Shown in pieces: positions 12,035 to 26,639 of a stretch of DNA of 64,000 nucleotides (positions are counted from its first letter, which is position 1; the number at the start of each line of letters is the position of its first letter). Origin of the DNA: Megachile rotundata (taxonomy: Eukaryota; Arthropoda; Insecta; Hymenoptera; Megachilidae); contig NW_027473528.1 in NCBI RefSeq assembly GCF_050947335.1, positions 183,737 to 247,736 on the forward strand. The letters are read 5' to 3'. The position numbers were made by a program, and so were the translations under genes. Below the pieces are notes generated by a model. It searched no databases. It had not been told where the DNA came from and was given only the letters and a program-made list of their open reading frames with translations.

Positions 12035-13777
12035 GAGTTAGATTGATAATAATAAGAGTAATGAGTATAGTAATTGTCGTCCAATCGATCATATAAGCAT
12101 AATATGGCTAATAATATGAGTTAGATTGATAATAATGAGAGTAATAAGTATAGTAATTGTCGTTATATCGATCATATAAGCATAATATGCCTAATAATAT
12201 GAGTTAGATTGATAATAATAAGAGTAATGAGTATAGTAATTGTCGTCCTATCGATCATATAAGCATAATATGGCTAATAATATGAGTTAGATTGATAATA
12301 ATAAGAGTAATGAGTATAGTAATTGTCGTTCTATCGATCATATAAGCGTAATATGACTAATAATATGAGTTAGTTTGATGACAGTGAGTGTAATAAGTAT
12401 AGCAATTGTCGTTATATCGATCATATAAGCATAATATGGCTAATAATATGAGTTAGATTGATAATAATAAGAGTAATGAGTATAGTAATTGTCGTCCTAT
12501 CGATCATATAAGCATATTATGGCCAATAATATGAGTTAGATTGATAATAATAAGAGCAATGTGTATAGCAATTGTCGTCCTATCGATCATATAAGCATAA
12601 TATGGCTAATAATATGAGTTAGATTGATAATAATAAGAGTAATGAGTATAGTAATTGTCGTCCTATCGATCATATAAGCATAATATGGCTAATAATATGA
12701 GTTAGATTGATATTAATAAGAGTAATAAGTATAGTAATAGTCGTTCTATCGATCATATAAGCACAATATGGGTAATAATATGAGTTAGATTGATAATAAT
12801 GAGAGTAATAAGTATAGTAATTGTCGTTCTATCGGTCATATAACCATAATATGGCTAATAATGTGAGTTACATTGATAAGAATGAGAGTAATAAGCATAG
12901 TAATTGTCGTTATATCGACCAAGTAAGCATAATATGCCTAATAATATGAGTTAGATTGATAATAATAAGAGTAATGAGTATAGTAATTGTCGTCCTATCG
13001 ATCATATAAGCGTAATATGGCTAATAATATGAGTTAGTTTGATAACAGTGAGTGTAATAAGTACAGCAATTGTCGTTATATCGATCATATAAGCATAATA
13101 TGGCTAATAATATGAGTTAGATTATTAATAATAAGAGTAATGAGTATAGTAATTGTTGTCCTATCGATCATATAAGCATATTATGGCTAATAATATGAGT
13201 TAGATTCATAATAATAAGAGGAATGTGTATAGCAATTGTCGTCCTATCGATCATATAACCATAATATGGCGAATAATATGAGTTAGATTGATAATAATGA
13301 GAGTAATAAGTATAGTAATTGTCGTTATATCGATCATATAAGCATAATATGCCTAAGAAAATGAGTTAGATTGATAATAATAAGAGTAATGAGTATAGTA
13401 ATTGTCGTCCTATCGATCATATAAGCATAATATGGCTAATAATATGAGTTAGATTGATAATAATGAGAGTAATAAGAATAGTAATTGTCGTTATATCGAC
13501 CAAGTAAGCATAATATGCCTAATAATATGAGTTAGATTGATAATAATAAGAGTAATGAATATAGTAATTGTCGTCCTATCGATCATATAAGCATAATATG
13601 GCTAGTAATATGAGTTAGATTGATAACAATAAGAGTAATGAGTATAGTAATTGTCGTCCTATCGATCATATAAGCATAATATGGCTAATAATATGAGTTA
13701 GATTGATAATAATAAGAGTAATGAGTATAGTAATTGTCGTTATATCGATCATATAAGCATAATATGCCTAATAATAT
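12035..13777 (+). repeat. 21-monomer block, copy 1
   Basis: These 1743 bp recur at 14857-16599 at an offset of 2822 bp (34 x 83). Shared private variants are GTCCAATCG (12081 and 14903), GTTTGATGACA (12377 and 15199), CATATTATGGCC, GTACAGCAATTG (13061 and 15883) and GTTGTCC. No indels separate the copies; base differences include ACAGTGAG versus ACAATGAG at the GATGACA monomer. Confidence 0.88.
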
Positions 13778-16700
13778 GAGTTAGATTGATATTAATAAGA
13801 GCAATAAGTATAGTAATTGTCGTTCTATCGATCATATAAGCACAATATGGCTAATAATATGAGTTAGATTGATAACAGTGAGTGTAATAAGTATAGTAAT
13901 TGTCGTTATATCGATCATATAAGCATAATATGCCTAATAATATGAGTTAGATTGATAATAATAAGAGTAATGAGGATAGTAATTGTCGTCCTATCGATCA
14001 TATAAGCATAATATTGCTAATAATATGAGTTAGATTGATAATAATAAGAGTAATGAGTATAGTAATTGTCGTCCTATCGATCATGTAAGCATAATATGGC
14101 TAATAATATGAGTTAGATTGATAATAATAAGAGTAACGAGTATAGTAATTGTCGTCCTATCGATCATATAAGCATATTATGGCTAATAATATGAGTTAGA
14201 TTGATAATAATAAGAGTAATGTGTATAGTAATTGTCGTCCTATCGATCATATAAGCATAATATGGCTAATAATATGAGTTAGATTGATAATAATAAGAGT
14301 AATGAGTATAGTAATTGTCGTCCTATCGATCATATAAGCATAATATGGCTAATAATATGAGTTAGATTGATATTAATAAGAGTAATAAGTATAGTAATTG
14401 TCGTCCTATCGATCATATAAGCATAATATGGCTAATAATATGAGTTAGATTGATAATAATAAGAGTAATGAGTATAGTAATTGTCGTTCTATCGATCATA
14501 TAAGCATAATATGGCTAATAATATGAGTTAGATTGATAATAATAAGTCTAATGAGTATAGTAATTGTCGTCCTATCGATCATATAAGCATAATATGGCTA
14601 ATAATATGAGTTAGATTGATAATAATAAGAGTAATAAGTATAGTAATTGTCGTTCTATCGGTCATATAACCATAATATGTCTAATAATATGAGTTAGATT
14701 GATAACAGTTAGTGTAATAAGTATAGTAATTGTCGTTCTATCGGTCATATAACCATAATATGGCTAATAATATGAGTTAGTTTGATAACAGTGAGTGTAA
14801 TAAGTATAGTAATTGTCGTTATATCGATCATATAAGTATAATATGGCTAATAATATGAGTTAGATTGGTAATAATAAGAGTAATGAGTATAGTAATTGTC
14901 GTCCAATCGATCATATAAGCATAATATGGCTAATAATATGAGTTAGATTGATAATAATGAGAGTAATAAGTATAGTAATTGTCGTTATATCGATCATATA
15001 AGCATAATATGCCTAATAATATGAGTTAGATTGATAATAATAAGAGTAATGAGTATAGTAATTGTCGTCCTATCGATCATATAAGCATAATATGGCTAAT
15101 AATATGAGTTAGATTGATAATAATAAGAGTAATGAGTATAGTAATTGTCGTTCTATCGATCATATAAGCGTAATATGACTAATAATATGAGTTAGTTTGA
15201 TGACAATGAGTGTAATAAGTATAGCAATTGTCGTTATATCGATCATATAAGCATAATATGGCTAATAATATGAGTTAGATTGATAATAATAAGAGTAATG
15301 AGTATAGTAATTGTCGTCCTATCGATCATATAAGCATATTATGGCCAATAATATGAGTTAGATTGATAATAATAAGAGCAATGTGTATAGCAATTGTCGT
15401 CCTATCGATCATATAAGCATAATATGGCTAATAATATGAGTTAGATTGATAATAATAAGAGTAATGAGTATAGTAATTGTCGTCCTATCGATCATATAAG
15501 CATAATATGGCTAATAATATGAGTTAGATTGATATTAATAAGAGTAATAAGTATAGTAATAGTCGTTCTCTCGATCATATAAGCAAAATATGGGTAATAA
15601 TATGAGTTAGATTGATAATAATGAGAGTAATAAGTATAGTAATTGTCGTTCTATCGGTCATATAACCATAATATGGCTAATAATGTGAGTTACATTGATA
15701 AGAATGAGAGTAATAAGCATAGTAATTGTCGTTATATCGACCAAGTAAGCATAATATGCCTAATAATATGAGTTAGATTGATAATAATAAGAGTAATGAG
15801 TATAGTAATTGTCGTCCTATCGATCATATAAGCGTAATATGGCTAATAATATGAGTTAGTTTGATAACAGTGAGTGTAATAAGTACAGCAATTGTCGTTA
15901 TATCGATCATATAAGCATAATATGGCTAATAATATGAGTTAGATTATTAATAATAAGAGTAATGAGTATAGTAATTGTTGTCCTATCGATCATATAAGCA
16001 TATTATGGCTAATAATATGAGTTAGATTCATAATAATAAGAGGAATGTGTATAGCAATTGTCGTCCTATCGATCATATAACCATAATATGGCGAATAATA
16101 TGAGTTAGATTGATAATAATGAGAGTAATAAGTATAGTAATTGTCGTTATATCGATCATATAAGCATAATATGCCTAAGAATATGAGTTAGATTGATAAT
16201 AATAAGAGTAATGAGTATAGTAATTGTCGTCCTATCGATCATATAAGCATAATATGGCTAATAATATGAGTTAGATTGATAATAATGAGAGTAATAAGAA
16301 TAGTAATTGTCGTTATATCGACCAAGTAAGCATAATATGCCTAATAATATGAGTTAGATTGATAATAATAAGAGTAATGAATATAGTAATTGTCGTCCTA
16401 TCGATCATATAAGCATAATATGGCTAGTAATATGAGTTAGATTGATAACAGTAAGAGTAATGAGTATAGTAATTGTCGTCCTATCGATCATATAAGCATA
16501 ATATGGCTAATAATATGAGTTAGATTGATAATAATAAGAGTAATGAGTATAGTAATTGTCGTTATATCGATCATATAAGCATAATATGCCTAATAATATG
16601 AGTTAGATTGTTAATAAAAAGAGTAATACGTAGAGTAATTGTAGTTCTATCGGTCATATAACCAAAATATGGCTAACAATATGAGTTAGATCGATAATAA

Positions 16701-17097
16701 TGTGAGTAATAAGTATAGTAATTGTCGTTATATCGATCATATAAGCATAATATGCCTAATAATATGAGTTAGATTGATATTAATAAGAGCAATAAGTATA
16801 GTAATTGTCGTTCTATCGATCATATAAGCACAATATGGCTAATAATATGAGTTAGATTGATAACAGTGAGTGTAATAAGTATAGTAATTGTCGTTATATC
16901 GATCATATAAGCATAATATGCCTAATAATATGAGTTAGATTGATAATAATAAGAGTAATGAGGATAGTAATTGTCGTCCTATCGATCATATAAGCATAAT
17001 ATTGCTAATAATATGAGTTAGATTGATAATAATAAGAGTAATGAGTATAGTAATTGTCGTCCTATCGATCATGTAAGCATAATATGGCTAATAATAT
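13778..17097 (+). repeat. 40-monomer block H, copy 1
   Basis: These 3320 bp (40 x 83) recur at 18426-21745, offset 4648 bp (56 x 83). Markers include GAGTAACGAG (14131 and 18779), AATAAGTCTAATGAG, GATAACAGTTAGTG (14701 and 19349), GTTTGATGACA, GTACAGCAATTG and the TTAATAAAAAGAG monomer (16600 and 21248). There are no indels between the copies. It overlaps the 21-monomer block at 14857-16599, so the duplications are nested. Confidence 0.88.
14857..16599 (+). repeat. 21-monomer block, copy 2
   Basis: Partner of 12035-13777. The first monomer differs by GATTGGTAATAATAAG in place of GATTGATAATAATAAG. At the right end copy 2 gains two extra monomers, at 16600 (TTAATAAAAAGAG) and 16683 (GATCGATAATAATGTGAG). 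It then rejoins the order seen from 13778, so the offset becomes 2988 bp (36 x 83). Confidence 0.85.
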
Positions 17098-18425
17098 GAG
17101 TTAGATTGATAATAATGAGAGTAATAAGTATAGTAATTGTCGTTATATCGATCATATAAGCATAATATGCCTAAGAATATGAGTTAGATTGATAATAATA
17201 AGAGTAATGAGTATAGTAATTGTCGTCCTATCGATCATATAAGCATAATATGGCTAATAATATGAGTTAGATTGATAATAATGAGAGTAATAAGAATAGT
17301 AATTGTCGTTATATCGACCAAGTAAGCATAATATGCCTAATAATATGAGTTAGATTGATAATAATAAGAGTAATGAATATAGTAATTGTCGTCCTATCGA
17401 TCATATAAGCATAATATGGCTAGTAATATGAGTTAGATTGATAACAATAAGAGTAATGAGTATAGTAATTGTCGTCCTATCGATCATATAAGCATAATAT
17501 GGCTAATAATATGAGTTAGATTGATAACAGTGAGTGTAATAAGTATAGTAATTGTCGTTATATCGATCATATAAGCATAATATGCCTAATAATATGAGTT
17601 AGATTGATAATAATAAGAGTAATGAGGATAGTAATTGTCGTCCTATCGATCATATAAGCATAATATTGCTAATAATATGAGTTAGATTCATAATAATAAG
17701 AGGAATGTGTATAGCAATTGTCGTCCTATCGATCATATAACCATAATATGGCGAATAATATGAGTTAGATTGATAATAATGAGAGTAATAAGTATAGTAA
17801 TTGTCGTTATATCGATCATATAAGCATAATATGCCTAAGAATATGAGTTAGATTGATAATAATAAGAGTAATGAGTATAGTAATTGTCGTCCTATCGATC
17901 ATATAAGCATAATATGGCTAATAATATGAGTTAGATTGATAATAATGAGAGTAATAAGAATAGTAATTGTCGTTATATCGACCAAGTAAGCATAATATGC
18001 CTAATAATATGAGTTAGATTGATAATAATAAGAGTAATGAATATAGTAATTGTCGTCCTATCGATCATATAAGCATAATATGGCTAGTAATATGAGTTAG
18101 ATTGATAACAATAAGAGTAATGAGTATAGTAATTGTCGTCCTATCGATCATATAAGCATAATATGGCTAATAATATGAGTTAGATTGATAATAATAAGAG
18201 TAATGAGTATAGTAATTGTCGTTATATCGATCATATAAGCATAATATGCCTAATAATATGAGTTAGATTGTTAATAAAAAGAGTAATACGTAGAGTAATT
18301 GTAGTTCTATCGGTCATATAACCAAAATATGGCTAACAATATGAGTTAGATCGATAATAATGTGAGTAATAAGTATAGTAATTGTCGTTATATCGATCAT
18401 ATAAGCATAATATGCCTAATAATAT
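17098..18425 (+). repeat. 16-monomer spacer between H copies, itself built of re-used blocks
   Basis: Sixteen monomers (1328 bp) separate the two H blocks. The left part repeats monomers found 12 monomers (996 bp) upstream: the P monomer near 16321 recurs near 17317. The right part repeats monomers found 20 monomers (1660 bp) upstream: P near 17981. The spacer therefore seems to be the product of at least two further unequal exchanges. No other content is seen. Confidence 0.75.
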
Positions 18426-21400
18426 GAGTTAGATTGATATTAATAAGAGCAATAAGTATAGTAATTGTCGTTCTATCGATCATATAAGCACAATATGGCT
18501 AATAATATGAGTTAGATTGATAACAGTGAGTGTAATAAGTATAGTAATTGTCGTTATATCGATCATATAAGCATAATATGCCTAATAATATGAGTTAGAT
18601 TGATAATAATAAGAGTAATGAGGATAGTAATTGTCGTCCTATCGATCATATAAGCATAATATTGCTAATAATATGAGTTAGATTGATAATAATAAGAGTA
18701 ATGAGAATAGTAATTGTCGTCCTATCGATCATGTAAGCATAATATGGCTAATAATATGAGTTAGATTGATAATAATAAGAGTAACGAGTATAGTAATTGT
18801 CGTCCTATCGATCATATAAGCATATTATGGCTAATAATATGAGTTAGATTGATAATAATAAGAGTAATGTGTATAGTAATTGTCGTCCTATCGATCATAT
18901 AAGCATAATATGGCTAATAATATGAGTTAGATTGATAATAATAAGAGTAATGAGTATAGTAATTGTCGTCCTATCGATCATATAAGCATAATATGGCTAA
19001 TAATATGAGTTAGATTGATATTAATAAGAGTAATAAGTATAGTAATTGTCGTCCTATCGATCATATAAGCATAATATGGCTAATAATATGAGTTAGATTG
19101 ATAATAATAAGAGTAATGAGTATAGTAATTGTCGTTCTATCGATCATATAAGCATAATATGGCTAATAATATGAGTTAGATTGATAATAATAAGTCTAAT
19201 GAGTATAGTAATTGTCGTCCTATCGATCATATAAGCTTAATATGGCTAATAATATGAGTTAGATTGATAATAATAAGAGTAATAAGTATAGTAATTGTCG
19301 TTCTATCGGTCATATAACCATAATATGTCTAATAATATGAGTTAGATTGATAACAGTTAGTGTAATAAGTATAGTAATTGTCGTTCTATCGGTCATATAA
19401 CCATAATATGGCTAATAATATGAGTTAGTTTGATAACAGTGAGTGTAATAAGTATAGTAATTGTCGTTATATCGATCATATAAGTATAATATGGCTAATA
19501 ATATGAGTTAGATTGGTAATAATAAGAGTAATGAGTATAGTAATTGTCGTCCAATCGATCATATAAGCATAATATGGCTAATAATATGAGTTAGATTGAT
19601 AATAATGAGAGTAATAAGTATAGTAATTGTCGTTATATCGATCATATAAGCATAATATGCCTAATAATATGAGTTAGATTGATAATAATAAGAGTAATGA
19701 GTATAGTAATTGTCGTCCTATCGATCATATAAGCATAATATGGCTAATAATATGAGTTAGATTGATAATAATAAGAGTAATGAGTATAGTAATTGTCGTT
19801 CTATCGATCATATAAGCGTAATATGACTAATAATATGAGTTAGTTTGATGACAGTGAGTGTAATAAGTATAGCAATTGTCGTTATATCGATCATATAAGC
19901 ATAATATGGCTAATAATATGAGTTAGATTGATAATAATAAGAGTAATGAGTATAGTAATTGTCGTCCTATCGATCATATAAGCATATTATGGCCAATAAT
20001 ATGAGTTAGATTGATAATAATAAGAGCAATGTGTATAGCAATTGTCGTCCTATCGATCATATAAGCATAATATGGCTAATAATATGAGTTAGATTGATAA
20101 TAATAAGAGTAATGAGTATAGTAATTGTCGTCCTATCGATCATATAAGCATAATATGGCTAATAATATGAGTTAGATTGATATTAATAAGAGTAATAAGT
20201 ATAGTAATAGTCGTTCTATCGATCATATAAGCACAATATGGGTAATAATATGAGTTAGATTGATAATAATGAGAGTAATAAGTAGAGTAATTGTCGTTCT
20301 ATCGGTCATATAACCATAATATGGCTAATAATGTGAGTTACGTTGATAAGAATGAGAGTAATAAGCATAGTAATTGTCGTTATATCGACCAAGTAAGCAT
20401 AATATGCCTAATAATATGAGTTAGATTGATAATAATAAGAGTAATGAGTATAGTAATTGTCGTCCTATCGATCATATAAGCGTAATATGGCTAATAATAT
20501 GAGTTAGTTTGATAACAGTGAGTGTAATAAGTACAGCAATTGTCGTTATATCGATCATATAAGCATAATATGGCTAATAATATGAGTTAGATTATTAATA
20601 ATAAGAGTAATGAGTATAGTAATTGTTGTCCTATCGATCATATAAGCATATTATGGCTAATAATATGAGTTAGATTCATAATAATAAGAGGAATGTGTAT
20701 AGCAATTGTCGTCCTATCGATCATATAACCATAATATGGCGAATAATATGAGTTAGATTGATAATAATGAGAGTAATAAGTATAGTAATTGTCGTTATAT
20801 CGATCATATAAGCATAATATGCCTAAGAATATGAGTTAGATTGATAATAATAAGAGTAATGAGTATAGTAATTGTCGTCCTATCGATCATATAAGCATAA
20901 TATGGCTAATAATATGAGTTAGATTGATAATAATGAGAGTAATAAGAATAGTAATTGTCGTTATATCGACCAAGTAAGCATAATATGCCTAATAATATGA
21001 GTTAGATTGATAATAATAAGAGTAATGAATATAGTAATTGTCGTCCTATCGATCATATAAGCATAATATGGCTAGTAATATGAGTTAGATTGATAACAAT
21101 AAGAGTAATGAGTATAGTAATTGTCGTCCTATCGATCATATAAGCATAATATGGCTAATAATATGAGTTAGATTGATAATAATAAGAGTAATGAGTATAG
21201 TAATTGTCGTTATATCGATCATATAAGCATAATATGCCTAATAATATGAGTTAGATTGTTAATAAAAAGAGTAATACGTAGAGTAATTGTAGTTCTATCG
21301 GTCATATAACCAAAATATGGCTAACAATATGAGTTAGATCGATAATAATGTGAGTAATAAGTATAGTAATTGTCGTTATATCGATCATATAAGCATAATA

Positions 21401-21745
21401 TGCCTAATAATATGAGTTAGATTGATATTAATAAGAGCAATAAGTATAGTAATTGTCGTTCTATCGATCATATAAGCACAATATGGCTAATAATATGAGT
21501 TAGATTGATAACAGTGAGTGTAATAAGTATAGTAATTGTCGTTATATCGATCATATAAGCATAATATGCCTAATAATATGAGTTAGATTGATAATAATAA
21601 GAGTAATGAGGATAGTAATTGTCGTCCTATCGATCATATAAGCATAATATTGCTAATAATATGAGTTAGATTGATAATAATAAGAGTAATGAGTATAGTA
21701 ATTGTCGTCCTATCGATCATGTAAGCATAATATGGCTAATAATAT
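18426..21745 (+). repeat. 40-monomer block H, copy 2
   Basis: Partner of 13778-17097 with zero net indel. Base differences are few: for example AAGCTTAATATGG near 19233 against AAGCATAATATGG, GTAGAG against GTATAG near 20283, and TACGTTG against TACATTG near 20340. Part of it, 18758-19504, recurs a third time at 22244-22990 (offset 3486 bp, 42 x 83). Confidence 0.87.
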
Positions 21746-22741
21746 GAGTTAGATTGATAATAATAAGAGTAACGAGTATAGTAATTGTCGTCCTATCGAT
21801 CATATAAGCATAATATGGCTAATAATATGAGTTAGATTGATAATAATAAGAGTAATGAGTATAGTAATTGTCGTCCTATCGATCATATAAGCGTAATATG
21901 GCTAATAATATGAGTTAGTTTGATAACAGTGAGTGTAATAAGTATAGCAATTGTCGTTATATCGATCATATAAGCATAATATGGCTAATAATATGAGTTA
22001 GATTGATAATAATAAGAGTAATGAGTATAGTAATTGTCGTCCTATCGATCATATAAGCATATTATGGCTAATAATATGAGTTAGATTGATAATAATAAGA
22101 GTAATGTGTATAGTAATTGTCGTCCTATCGATCATATAAGCATAATATTGCTAATAATATGAGTTAGATTGATAATAATAAGAGTAATGAGTATAGTAAT
22201 TGTCGTCCTATCGATCATGTAAGCATAATATGGCTAATAATATGAGTTAGATTGATAATAATAAGAGTAATGAGTATAGTAATTGTCGTCCTATCGATCA
22301 TATAAGCATATTATGGCTAATAATATGAGTTAGATTGATAATAATAAGAGTAATGTGTATAGTAATTGTCGTCCTATCGATCATATAAGCATAATATGGC
22401 TAATAATATGAGTTAGATTGATAATAATAAGAGTAATGAGTATAGTAATTGTCGTCCTATCGATCATATAAGCATAATATGGCTAATAATATGAGTTAGA
22501 TTGATATTAATAAGAGTAATAAGTATAGTAATTGTCGTCCTATCGATCATATAAGCATAATATGGCTAATAATATGAGTTAGATTGATAATAATAAGAGT
22601 AATGAGTATAGTAATTGTCGTTCTATCGATCATATAAGCATAATATGGCTAATAATATGAGTTAGATTGATAATAATAAGTCTAATGAGTATAGTAATTG
22701 TCGTCCTATCGATCATATAAGCATAATATGGCTAATAATAT
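21746..22741 (+). repeat. 12-monomer satellite stretch
   Basis: Twelve monomers, mainly A type with one B monomer near 21913. The right-hand part, from 22244, repeats 18758 onward. GAGTAACGAG opens the stretch at 21768, as it does for the corresponding monomers at 14131 and 18779. Nothing other than satellite is seen. Confidence 0.8.
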
Positions 22742-22990
22742 GAGTTAGATTGATAATAATAAGAGTAATAAGTATAGTAATTGTCGTTCTATCGGTCATA
22801 TAACCATAATATGTCTAATAATATGAGTTAGATTGATAACAGTTAGTGTAATAAGTATAGTAATTGTCGTTCTATCGGTCATATAACCATAATATGGCTA
22901 ATAATATGAGTTAGTTTGATAACAGTGAGTGTAATAAGTATAGTAATTGTCGTTATATCGATCATATAAGTATAATATGGCTAATAATAT
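22742..22990 (+). repeat. 3-monomer tandem unit, copy 1
   Basis: Three consecutive monomers: one ending ATATGTCTAATAATAT, one with GATAACAGTTAGTG, and one with GTTTGATAACAGTGAG and AAGTATAATATGG. The same three follow immediately at 22991-23239, forming a 249-bp direct tandem duplication. Confidence 0.92.
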
Positions 22991-23239
22991 GAGTTAGATT
23001 GATAATAATAAGAGTAATAAGTATAGTAATTGTCGTTCTATCGGTCATATAACCATAATATGTCTAATAATATGAGTTAGATTGATAACAGTTAGTGTAA
23101 TAAGTATAGTAATTGTCGTTCTATCGGTCATATAACCATAATATGGCTAATAATATGAGTTAGTTTGATAACAGTGAGTGTAATAAGTATAGTAATTGTC
23201 GTTATATCGATCATATAAGTATAATATGGCTAATAATAT
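22991..23239 (+). repeat. 3-monomer tandem unit, copy 2
   Basis: This is the immediate repeat of 22742-22990, with the GATAACAGTT landmark at 22835 and 23084. After it, the GATTGGTAATAATAAG monomer at 23240 resumes the order seen at 19505. The other occurrences of this triplet (14701 and 19349 regions) are single, so the duplication arose only here. Confidence 0.92.
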
Positions 23240-26200
23240 GAGTTAGATTGGTAATAATAAGAGTAATGAGTATAGTAATTGTCGTCCAATCGATCATATA
23301 AGCATAATATGGCTAATAATATGAGTTAGATTGATAATAATGAGAGTAATAAGTATAGTAATTGTCGTTATATCGATCATATAAGCATAATATGCCTAAG
23401 AATATGAGTTAGATTGATAATAATAAGAGTAATGAGTATAGTAATTGTCGTCCTATCGATCATATAAGCATATTATGGCTAATAATATGAGTTAGATTGA
23501 TAATAATAAGAGTAATGTGTATAGCAATTGTCGTCCTATCGATCATATAAGCATAATATGGCTAATAATATGAGTTAGATTGATAATAATGTGAGTAATA
23601 AGTATAGTAATTGTCGTCCTATCGATCATATAAGCATAATATGGCTAATAATATGAGTTAGATTGATAATAATCTGAGTAATGAGTATTGTAATTGTCGT
23701 CCTATCGATCATATATGCATATTATGGCTAATAATATGAGTTAGATTCATAATAATAAGAGTAATGTGTATAGCAATTGTCGTCCTATCGATCATATAAG
23801 CATAATATGGCTAATAATATGAGTTAGATTGATAATAATATGAGTAATGAGTATAGTAATTGTCGTCCTATCGATCATATAAGCATATTATGGCTAATAA
23901 TATGAGTTAGATTCATAATAATAAGAGTAATGTGTATAGCAATTGTCGTCCTATCGATCATATAACCATAATATGGCGAATAATATGAGTTTGATTGATA
24001 ATAATGAGAGTAATAAGTATAGTAATTGTCGTTATATCGATCATATAAGCATAATATGCCTAAGAATATGAGTTAGATTGATAATAATAAGAGTAATGAG
24101 TAAAGTAATTGTCGTTCTATCGATCATATAAGCATAATATGGCTAATAATATGAGTTAGATTGATAATAATAAGAGTAATGAGTATAGTAATTGTCGTCC
24201 TATCGATCATATAAGCGTAATATGGCTAATAATATGAGTTAGTTTGATAACAGTGAGTGTAATAACTATAGCAATTGTCGTTATATCGATCATATAAGCA
24301 TAATATGGCTAATAATATGAGTTAGATTGATAATAATAAGAGTAATGAGTATAGTAATTGTCGTCCTATCGATCATATAAGCATATTATGGCTAATAATA
24401 TGAGTTAGATTGATAATAATAAGAGTAGTGTGTATAGCAATTGTCGTCCTATCGATCATATAAGCATAATATGGCTAATAATATGAGTTAGATTGATAAT
24501 AATGAGAGTAATAAGTATAGTAATTGTCGTTCTATCGGTCATATAACCATAATATGGCTAATAACATGAGTTAGATTGATAATAATGAGAGTAATAAGAA
24601 TACTAATTGTCGTTATATCGACCAAGTAAGCATAATATGCCTAATAATATGAGTTAGATTGATAATAATAAGAGTAATGAATGTAGTAATTGTCGTCCTA
24701 TCGATCATATAAGCATAATATGGCTAGTAATATGAGTTAGATTGATAATAATAAGAGTAATGAGTATAGTAATTGTCGTCCTATCGATCATATAAGCATA
24801 ATATGGCTAATAATATGAGTTAGATTGATAATAATAAGAGTAATGAGTATAGTAATTGTCGTTATATCGATCATATAAGCATAATATGCCTAATAATATG
24901 AGTTAGATTGTTAATAAAAAGAGTAATACGTAGAGTAATTGTAGTTCTATCGGTCATATAAGCACAATATGGCTAATAATATGAGTTAGATTGATAACAG
25001 TGAGTGTAATAAGTATAGTAATTGTCGTTATATCGATCATATAAGCATAATATGGCTAATAATATGAGTTAGATTGATATAAATAAGAGTAATGAGTATA
25101 GTAATTGTCGTCCAATCGATCATATAAGCATAATATGGCTAATAATATGAGTTAGATTGATAATAATGAGAGTAATAAGTATAGTAATTGTCGTTATATC
25201 GATCATATAAGCATAATATGCCTAATAATATGAGTTAGATTGATAATAAGAGTAATGAGTATAGTAATTGTCGTCCTATCGATCATATAAGCATAATATG
25301 GCTAATAATATGAGTTAGATTGATAATAATAAGAGTAATGAGTATAGTAATTGTCGTTCTATCGATCATATAAGCGTAATATGGCTAATAATATGAGTTA
25401 GTTTGATAACAGTGAGTGTAATAAGTAGAGCAATTGTCGTTATATCGATCATATAAGCATAATATGGCTAATAATGTGAGTTAGATTGATAATAGTAAGA
25501 GTAATGAGTATAGTAATTGTCGTCCTATCGATCATATAAGCATATTGTGGCTAATAATATGAGTTAGATTGATAATAATAAGAGTAATGTGTATAGCAAT
25601 TGTCGTCCTATCGATCATATAAGCATAATATGGCTAATAATATGAGTTAGATTGATATAAATAAGAGTAATGAGTATAGTAATTGTCGTCCAATCGATCA
25701 TATAAGCATAATATGGCTAATAATATGAGATAGATTGATAATAATGAGAGTAATAAGTATAGTAATTGTCGTTATATCGATCATATAAGCATAATATGCC
25801 TAATAATATGAGTTAGATTGATAATAATAAGAGTAATGAGTATAGTAATTGTCGTCCTATCGATCATATTAGCATAATATGGCTAATAATATGAGTTAGA
25901 TTGATAATAATAAGAGTAATGAGTATAGTAATTGTCGTCCTATCGATCATATAAGCGTAATATGGCTAATAATATGAGTTAGTTTGATAACAGTGAGTGT
26001 AATAAGTATAGCAATTGTCGTTATATCGATCATATAAGCATAATATGGCTAATAATATGAGTTAGATTGATAATAATAAGAGTAATGAGTATAGTAATTG
26101 TCGTCCTATCGATCATATAAGCATATTATGGCTAATAATATGAGTTAGATTGATAATAATAAGAGTAATGAGTATAGTAATTGTCGTCCTATCAATCATA

Positions 26201-26639
26201 TAAGCATAATATGGCTAATAATATGAGTTAGATTGATAATAATAAGAGTAATGAGTATAGTAATTGTCGTTCTATCGATCATATAAGCGTAATATGGCTA
26301 ATAATATGAGTTAGTTTGATAACAGTGAGTGTAATAAGTATAGCAATTGTCGTTATATCGATCATATAAGCATAATATGGCTAATAATATGAGTTAGATT
26401 GATAATAATAAGAGTAATGAGTATAGTAATTGTCGTCCTATCGATCATATAAGCATATTATGGCTAATAATATGAGTTAGATTGATAATAATAAGAGTAA
26501 TGTGTATAGCAATTGTCGTCCTATCGATCATATAAGCATAATATGGCTAATAATATGAGTTAGATTGATAATAATAAGAGTAATGAGTATAGTAATTGTC
26601 GTCCTATCGATCATATAAGCATAATATGCCTAATAATAT
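23240..26639 (+). repeat. A/B/C/P satellite sub-array with one 80-bp monomer
   Basis: Forty-one monomers; the only length change is at 25232-25311, an 80-bp monomer with GATAATAAGAG in place of GATAATAATAAGAG. That is loss of one trinucleotide in the (ATA)n run. Variants peculiar to this stretch include AATCTGAGTAATGAG near 23671 and CATATATGCATATTATGG near 23711. The GATATAAATAAG monomer at 25066 recurs at 26806, 21 monomers later allowing for the 3-bp loss. Confidence 0.82.

Noticed and set aside
25232..25311. 80-bp monomer as a separate sub-family
   Set aside because: It differs only by loss of one trinucleotide in the (ATA)n run. The same loss occurs in the D cassettes at 35439, 35685, 41824, 51034 and 63564 and is easily explained by slippage.
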